The notes beneath the pieces were generated by a model, which did no database searches, was not told the DNA's origin, and saw nothing but the letters and a program-made list of their open reading frames with translations. DNA of 64,000 nucleotides from the NCBI RefSeq assembly GCF_030247195.1, contig NC_080672.1:66505771-66569770 (forward strand). Direction: 5' to 3'. The position numbers and the translations under genes are program-made. Origin of the DNA: Topomyia yanbarensis (taxonomy: Eukaryota > Arthropoda > Insecta > Diptera > Culicidae). Every line of letters starts with the position of its first letter. The stretch's first letter is position 1. This document shows positions 57,971 to 64,000 of the stretch, piece after piece.

Positions 57971-60792
57971 AAATACGATACCAGGTACTGTTTTTTTGTT
58001 TCGATTGTAAATGTTTTTACCTTAGCGTCATTCGTTTTTTGAGATTAGAAAGATCTCTTCAGAAAAATGGCTAACCCTGCGTACAAGCCGATCGATTTAC
58101 TAACTATGCTTTGTACGCTCCCTGTTGTATCGTTGGAGGGATTGGTAATATGACTGGGTTCTGACGAAGTGCTTAGAATAGCCGATGGAACCTAGGACAA
58201 GTTGAAATTCAGATTTCTGTGCAAAAATGTTTTCTGAACACAGCACGGAGCGATGATCGTAACAAACTGAGTTTGTTTTTGTCGATTAATTTGCCTGGAA
58301 ACTGATGATCTCGACACAGTCGACTTTTAACTCCGAGAGAAACCATATGATCTCTTTCATTATACATTCCACTTCGTTGAAGGTCGAATCTTGCAACACT
58401 TGAAATCAATAGATAGTATGTTATTGAAGATTAATTATTTTTTTGAACCTAGCGTTCCATAATGCAAGAATATAAATGATGGTTCTCTGTTGTTTTGTTT
58501 CTTTATTAACGTAGTATGGTCTTTATGCAACTAGTCTTTATGTAACTAGTTCAGACAAATGTATAAAGCAAATTAAGTTTCAACAAATAATAATCCATAC
58601 TTTTACTATTTTGCATTTTCACCAATTAAAACAAGAATATGCAATTCCTTTCTCAGATAGTTGATAGAGGCGCACCGTGTATAACAGGCGACTCTAGATT
58701 TTGATTCCGTTTTTCATAATTTGCTTTAGCGATTGTCATTTGTCCGTAAATTTAAGATTTTCATTCAACACGAATAAACCCAATTCCTTTATTTAAATTA
58801 TGTTATGTCGCAGCACAATAATTCTCATAAATATATCAAAGTAAGAAACAATTAACGGTTCAATATTGAAGCACCGCCCCCATCTCCATCGTTCACGAGT
58901 AAGGATAACGGATAAGGTAGACGGGAAGTGTTGATGCTCCAACGGAACGGAAGGACAACGATTCATCAGACACTTCCATAGGTGTCGCGGAGTTGGTGGT
59001 TTAGTAGGGTGTAAGGTCTGTGATTTGCTCCAAGCAAGCGATGCGACTTGTAAAGCTTAGTTAATTAGGTAGTTGTTTAGTTAGTCTTCGGGTACATGAT
59101 CACTCGAAAAAGAAAAGATAGCCGGCTACCAAGAGTATTCCATGTTTCCTAATTAAAAGTAATTTGAACTCCACACAGTCGACCGTGGGAGTATTGCCTA
59201 GAAAAGCTAATCTTATCTACGTAAAGAGTTCACTATTTATTGCAACAGGATTTAGACAGATTTTGCTATTTCTTCTCCACGATATATTTATTGGATTGAA
59301 AACTACAGAGTGATAACACGTTATACAGATAAAGTTACGATAGCATGTTATAAATTAAGGTAAGTATTTCCTTTTTTACGTATCGGATGGTTTGTTAAAT
59401 ACACGTATACGAGCGATAATAACGACCAGTGAAGGGAAATACAAAGGATTGTTAACCTGATACACGGGCTTGTTAGCAATAAACGAACTTGAAATTAGTT
59501 TAAAGAAAAACAGACGCGGAGAATTTTCAGTACGTATTCTGCGATCATTGATAGTAGTCATATTAAAGTTTTATAGCGGCTGATTTCCGATCAGCTATTC
59601 ATTTTACGGTAGTGTTTCCTTGATTAGATCTTTTAGCTCCCTCTCATTCTGCTACTATTGACAGAAGGCTGATATCACCCAGTCGTCACCGGTCTAAGAA
59701 TGTCATCAATAGACTGAGACTCGCGTGGAGGCATGAGATAGGAGACTAAGTCTTATGAGAACTATTGAGACTAGAGATACAAAGAGACGACATGCCTGTC
59801 TTTGGAATCCGAACTCAGCTATAAGCTTCTACAGCTGAATGGAAACTCCAAACGGAACATGGCGTCCCTTTCCTGTTCTAGTCTCTTCAGTGAGAACTAT
59901 ATTATCTCACCGTTTGACGACCAGCGTCATCAAGTTTTCTGGTGCACTTCCAAACAAGTTTGCGCAGCGGTAGGATCAAGAGTCAAATGGGATTACCTGT
60001 TTTGGGTCAGAATGACGTCAATGCGGTTCGAAAGTGAATCGATCGCTAAATCAAGCCTGGGAACATTTCATTCGAGCTTATTTGAATTGCTTTCGTCTGC
60101 TGGGATAGATGACTGATGAGATGAGTTTATGCTGGTGAGTAAGGATCTCGATCAGTGCTTGCTGTGCTAAAAATTGCGTGGTCATGTGACAGGATCGGCT
60201 GTAGCACCAAATATAATCAAGGTAATTAATTTCAAGACAAACATTTTCTTGGAACGACCTATACGAAAGAAAAACGAATGCAAAATCTTTAGTAATTCTC
60301 TCCGGCTTGTTGTTATAATAAACAATCAAAGTTGCTTGTGACGCAGCTTCATTTTTAGAGTGAATGTAACATGATCTTTCCAAGTCATACGAATCAAGTT
60401 TGCCAACTTCGAACACTGCGCGAGTGACGTCAATCAATGTGGCAACTACATAGCCTTATTCAGCCGCATTGGCACTAAGCCGTTCTGATGTATTGATTTT
60501 GGGCGCAAACAAATCATTTACACAAGACATTTGGAGGCGAACAAACGAGATCTTGGTTTGCGAGTTCTAAACGTTTGGTATCTGAATGTCAAATGATAAG
60601 CCAACGCTGAAGTCGTTTTCTTGTTCATTTGTTTTGTTTAACTTTTCTCTAGGTTCAGTTTTGGAGTGGCTGGAATTCACTGGAACTAGGAAAATTTGAA
60701 ATGTCTTATTTGATGGGTGCTCTCATTAAATATATTGACTGGCTGGCGCTGAGTTATAACACATTAGTGTTGCGAATGGGGTATCGTATCAT
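57971..60792. other. No gene supported
   Basis: 2.8 kb of mostly unique sequence. The longest frames (59802-60116 plus, 104 codons; 60078-60437 minus, 119 codons) carry no recognised motifs and overlap each other. Nothing can be called. Confidence 0.4.
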
Positions 60793-60950
60793 GCCTAGTA
60801 AAGTTCAGTCGGAGTTCTGGCTGGTTATAATTTGTATTCCGGCTCCAATGATGCAAGCGATTCTAACTATAATTGGTTGTCACTGGAGCCGGAATACTAA
60901 CTAGAACTAATCAAAATTTCGGCTCATTTTCCGGCTGAACTTTACTAGGC
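60793..60950. repeat. Imperfect 158-base palindrome
   Basis: Outer arms GCCTAGTAAAGTTCAG / CTGAACTTTACTAGGC (60793-60808, 60935-60950) and inner arms GTATTCCGGCTCCA / TGGAGCCGGAATAC (60834-60847, 60884-60897) are perfect. Pairing between them is partial. Probably a small MITE; possibly a transcribed hairpin. Confidence 0.7.
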
Positions 60951-61017
60951 TTAACTTTTTTCTAACAATTATAAGATTCCAAAATTATTTTTTTGTTTTG
61001 CTTAAAGGGGCGCCTGT

Positions 61018-61397
61018 AGAGTTACTATATTAAGAGTTAGGCGGACACAAATGCCGGAAGACTGGCAGCTCTTTATTTCAGGAAAAAAACACTGGCATCC
61101 CGTGTAAATGTTCAAGCTCTAGCTTAATAATTTCATTGTCGTCGTAAGTAAGAACTTTACATGCACGAATAGAAAAAACAATTCGAGGATCGGATGATAT
61201 GATTTCATACTTGTGCGAATGTCTCTTCTTGTTACAGAAAACAAATTTGGTTCTTTTCGTTTCTCTACACGTGATAACACAAGATAAGATTTAAATAGTT
61301 GTAACCATAATCATTGATTGGCTCCGGTATTTGACATGTGCAATTGGCTCCGCTCAGTGAAACCGCCTAATTATGAATATAGTAACTATAGGCGCCT
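61018..61397. mobile_element. GGCGCC-ended MITE
   Basis: About 380 bp, ends GGCGCCTGTAGAGTTACTAT and, inverted, GGCGCCTATAGTTACTATAT, followed in both by T-A-GTTAGGCGG-type sequence. The right half also occurs at 13185-13350. No target duplication is evident. Confidence 0.6.
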
Positions 61398-61551
61398 GCT
61401 GTAGAGGGCAACAATAATCGACTTTTTTATCCGCTTAATTGTTCGTATTAAATCTTTACAAAAGGTCTCGCGCAATTTCTAGTTTTAAACAGTCATGCAT
61501 TCCACGCGCGTATTTCCTATAACACACGCAGATTTCAATCTATCAGCAACA

Positions 61552-61705
61552 ATTTTCGAAAAACTGACAGCGATAAAAATATAGTGTAAACAATACACTC
61601 CAAACTACTTCTACCATAATTTACAAGAGAAAATACCCTATGGGTCATTTTTTCTACACCGTTTTTCCGTGATGCAATTTGATGTGGGACACCCTTTTTT
61701 TCGTG
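61552..61705 (-). mobile_element. Mariner-like element 5' end scrap
   Basis: Inverse of the start of the relic at 29340: TGTCCCACATCAAATTGCAT, ATTTTCTCTTGTAAATT, GAGTGTATTGTTTACA and ATCGCTGTCAGTTTTTCGAA, in that order. It stops before the transposase start. Confidence 0.7.
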
Positions 61706-61779
61706 ATACCGTGGCGAATACGGTATCCTGTCGATGAACCACAGAAAACTGAATAATTTTTGTTTTCTTCCTATTATTT
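61706..61779. other. Short spacer
   Basis: No feature. Confidence 0.3.
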
Positions 61780-62935
61780 GGAAAAAAAATGAGCGATTTT
61801 TACAGTAAAATATGAAATTTTTCGGCCCTCAAGAACCATCTTCACTGGGTCGTCGTCCGAAATTCTTACGACGTGTCCAGCCCAACGTCCTATTTTTGCG
61901 GTATGCGCGATGGGTGGTTCTTCCAGCAGCTGGTGCAACTCATGGTTCATTCGCTTGCGCCACGTTCCGTCTTCCATCTGCACGCCACCATAGATTGTTC
62001 GCAACACCTTTCGTTCGAAAGCTCCAAGGGCGCGTTGGTCCTCACGAGCATAGTCCAGGTCTCGTGGCCATAGAGGACCACCGGTATAATCAGCGTCTTG
62101 TAGATAATCAACTTCGTGCGGCGGCGAATTTTGTTCGACCGGAGCGTCCTCCGGAGTCCAAAGTAAGCACGATTTCCCGCCAAAAGATCTGAATATCTCT
62201 GCTGGTATCATTGTCGGCGGTTACCAGTGAGCCCAAATACACGAATTCGTCGACCATCTCGATTTCGTTACCGTCATTCCCAACTCGGGATGGGAGGTTC
62301 ACATTGTCATCTCTAGAACCTCTTGCTCTCATGTATTTTTCCTTCGAAACGTTGATGGCGAGTCCAGTCCTGCTGGCTTCAGCCTTTATCAGATGTACGT
62401 TTCCGACATCGCCTCAAAGTTCCGTGCCATTATGTCAGTGACGTCGGCGAAGCCAAGAAGCTGGACGGACTTCCTGAAGATCGTGCCATTCGTGTCTATC
62501 CCCGCTCTCCTTAGCACACCTTCTAACGCAACGTTGAACAGCAGGCACGATATACCATCACCTTGCCGTAACTCTCTTCGAGATTCAAAGGGACTCGAGA
62601 GCGTCCCTGATACTCGAACAACGCACATCACCCGATCCATCGTCGCATTGACTAATCGTGTTAGCTTATCCGGAAAACCGTACTCGTGCTTTATCTGCCA
62701 TAGCTGATCTCGATCGATTGTGTTATATTCCGATTTGAAATAGATTAACAAATGATGTGTGGGCACGTTGTATTCGCGGCACTTCCTGCTTGGTAGTGCC
62801 CCACGAACTCCCTTGCAAATGGTGACAATCGGCGACAAAGAATTTGAGAGAGGACCTTGCAGGCGGCGCTAAGTAGTGTAATCGCGCGGTAGTTGCAGCC
62901 AGGCCCGATGAGAGGGGGGGTCAGCCAGGGCAATT
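61780..62935 (-). pseudogene. Decayed LINE reverse transcriptase (RTE-like)
   Basis: Minus-strand reading, in order with frameshifts: NYRAITLLSAACKVLSQILC and EFVGHYQAG (about 62915-62770), then DRDQLWQIKHEYGFPDKLTR, LRQGDGISCLLFNVALEGVL and VQLLGFADV (62730-62440; the catalytic FADD has become FADV). Next come EFVYLGSLVTADNDTSRDIQ (about 62250-62190), NRAYFGLRRTLRSNKIRRRT, VVLYGHETWTML, FERKVLRTIYGGVQMEDGTW (about 62030-61960) and AGHVVRISDDDPVKMVLEG (about 61880-61820). This is nearly the whole RT thumb and C-terminal region of an insect LINE. It is truncated at the 5' side by a G-rich insert near 62915. Confidence 0.85.
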
Positions 62936-63780
62936 GCCCTGGGGCCCGGGTCGTCTTTGGGGGCCCGCGTTTTTACCCGGTAAATGGGCGAACACGTCCG
63001 GTATTCATAAAAGAGCAATAAAAATATCAATAGTAATTTCTTTGTAATCATTCGTCTTATTAAATTATTGTATGATGGAAGCGTAAAAATGAAAACTTTA
63101 TTTGATAGTTGGCATTTGTTAAAACAAACGTTCTTAAGGGAATTGTCTACTTTGTGTACAATTTAAAAAAGCGAGTTTTATTACTTGAATCGAGGAATAC
63201 ACTACGAAATATTGAGAATCCAATTCAAAGTATGTTCGAAGAAAGCAATAGAGCGTCAAACAGGAATACGAGCGCACGGACAAACGCATCCGTCCTCTTC
63301 TACGTTCTCTTCTTTGCTGATTGTTGGCGTGGAGATACTGGGCGTGATTGTTATTGAGCGAATATTTGTTCCTGTCAGAGTCGTAGATATTGCTGTGTAG
63401 TCGTCTGTGGTTTGACATAAGACAACGGTGTGCTGTTTACGGTTATAGCAGGTGGGTTTTTGACATTAAAAATGTCTTACTCCACTATCTGGGGCTAGGT
63501 GTCATTCTAAAATCTAAACTATCTCCCATGTAACGAAATTATGTAAGGTTTGCACGCTTATAACTCCGATATTACTAGATGGATTTTAATCATTCATACA
63601 CCAACCGATTCAGAAACACCTAACTTAAATATTGGTAATAATTTAATATCTCCCCAATAAAAGTAGACTTTTGGAAATTGGTAGAATTAAAAAGTTCACG
63701 AAAAACGGGAAAATTACCATTCGTGAGGCAGATTTCTCAGACACAGCCGTCAAGAGAGGGCAGCTTAGTTGCTCAATGAA
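62936..63780. other. No gene seen
   Basis: Begins with a G/C-rich patch (GGGCAATTGCCCTGGGGCCC, 62928-62947) that resembles some hAT-type ends but has no partner here. The rest is featureless; overlapping frames at 63109-63418 read the same DNA on both strands. Confidence 0.35.
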
Positions 63781-63790
63781 ACACGAAAAG

Positions 63791-63840
63791 TCATAAATAG
63801 AAGCAACGCATGTCCGTTTAAATCAGTTGTTGCTCTTATC
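63791..63840 (+). promoter_or_regulatory. Core promoter module 1 (TATA + TCAGT)
   Basis: CATAAATAG (63792-63800) and the insect Initiator TCAGT (63823-63827) are spaced as in module 2, and are followed by TGTTGCTCTTAT. The TATA box deviates by one base, so it may be the weaker or decayed copy. Confidence 0.4.
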
Positions 63841-63950
63841 CCATACGAGCAACATCGTCTCCGGGCGATGCAATAAGCGCTATCGATTTTCGGTAACGTT
63901 GGCATTAGCACACACTCGCACCTAAGTGACTAAACCATATACGGTTAGTT

Positions 63951-64000
63951 TATAAATAGAGGTGACGCGTACCCGTTTGAATCAGTTTTTGTTCTTATGT
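63951..64000 (+). promoter_or_regulatory. Core promoter module 2 (TATA + TCAGT)
   Basis: TATAAATA (63951-63958) lies 33 bases before the A of TCAGT (63982-63986), canonical spacing for an insect RNA polymerase II promoter. TTTTTGTTCTTATGT follows. The transcribed unit would start about 16 bases before the window edge and lies outside. The layout resembles histone-gene promoters, but no coding sequence is visible to confirm this. Confidence 0.5.

Noticed and set aside
59802..60437. Candidate small genes on both strands
   Set aside because: The two frames overlap, lack motifs and have no promoter or splice evidence.
62928..62947. GGGCAATTGCCCTGGGGCCC as a transposon terminus
   Set aside because: It resembles ends of some hAT elements but no inverted partner or target duplication could be found nearby.
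1..64000. tRNA, rRNA, CRISPR array or bacterial-type operon
   Set aside because: None was recognised on reading both strands. Repeats are dispersed or palindromic without regular spacers, and the gene structure is eukaryotic.

Overview
The window looks like chromosomal DNA of a dipteran, most likely a culicine mosquito. That rests on insect-style introns with GTAAG/GTGAG donors, very high transposon density, a Penelope-like element, Tc1/mariner and R1/LOA/RTE-type LINE remains of the kinds common in mosquitoes, and TATA plus TCAGT core promoters. Base composition is AT-rich. I cannot name the species.

One host gene can be modelled completely, on the minus strand: a five-exon cation diffusion facilitator (SLC30/ZnT family) of 532 residues. 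Exon 1 is at 44418-44606, exon 2 at 17253-17886, exon 3 at 17056-17187, exon 4 at 10185-10363 and exon 5 at 9657-10121. All splice phases agree. Intron 1 (26.5 kb) and intron 3 (6.7 kb) are filled with transposons and a decayed histone H2A copy. The membrane metal site is non-canonical (H47, N51, E268, D272).

Region by region. 1-9.5 kb lies downstream of the gene and holds an hAT-like MITE, the first copy of a MITE with 7-bp target duplications, a TA-target element that interrupts a duplicated segment, miRNA-like hairpins, a large foldback element (copy A) and a LINE scrap. 9.6-17.9 kb holds exons 5 to 2 with an R1-type LINE relic, a triple nest of MITEs and the H2A pseudogene. 17.9-44.4 kb is intron 1: an hAT > foldback > TA-MITE nest, a 1.4-kb element with internal terminal motifs, a Harbinger-like MITE, a Transib-like foldback element with CACAGTG ends and a CGCCG target duplication, a mariner relic, more foldback elements, a LINE ORF1 scrap, and foldback copy B. 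Copy B contains an almost intact Penelope-like element with perfect 166-bp inverted terminal repeats and hammerhead-like motifs. 44.6-64 kb is upstream of the gene: a 2.5-kb unclassified repeat between 31-bp direct repeats, LINE scraps, a second copy of the 1.37-kb TA element (itself interrupted by a retroposon), mariner and Transib-like scraps, a decayed RTE-like LINE, and at the extreme right two tandem TATA/Initiator modules pointing out of the window.

No complete autonomous element other than the Penelope-like one is visible, and that one has a single-base frameshift. Most of the window is a record of nested insertions, many of which can be checked because an uninterrupted paralogue or opposite palindrome arm is also present. 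I saw no tRNA, rRNA, CRISPR array or virus-derived gene.
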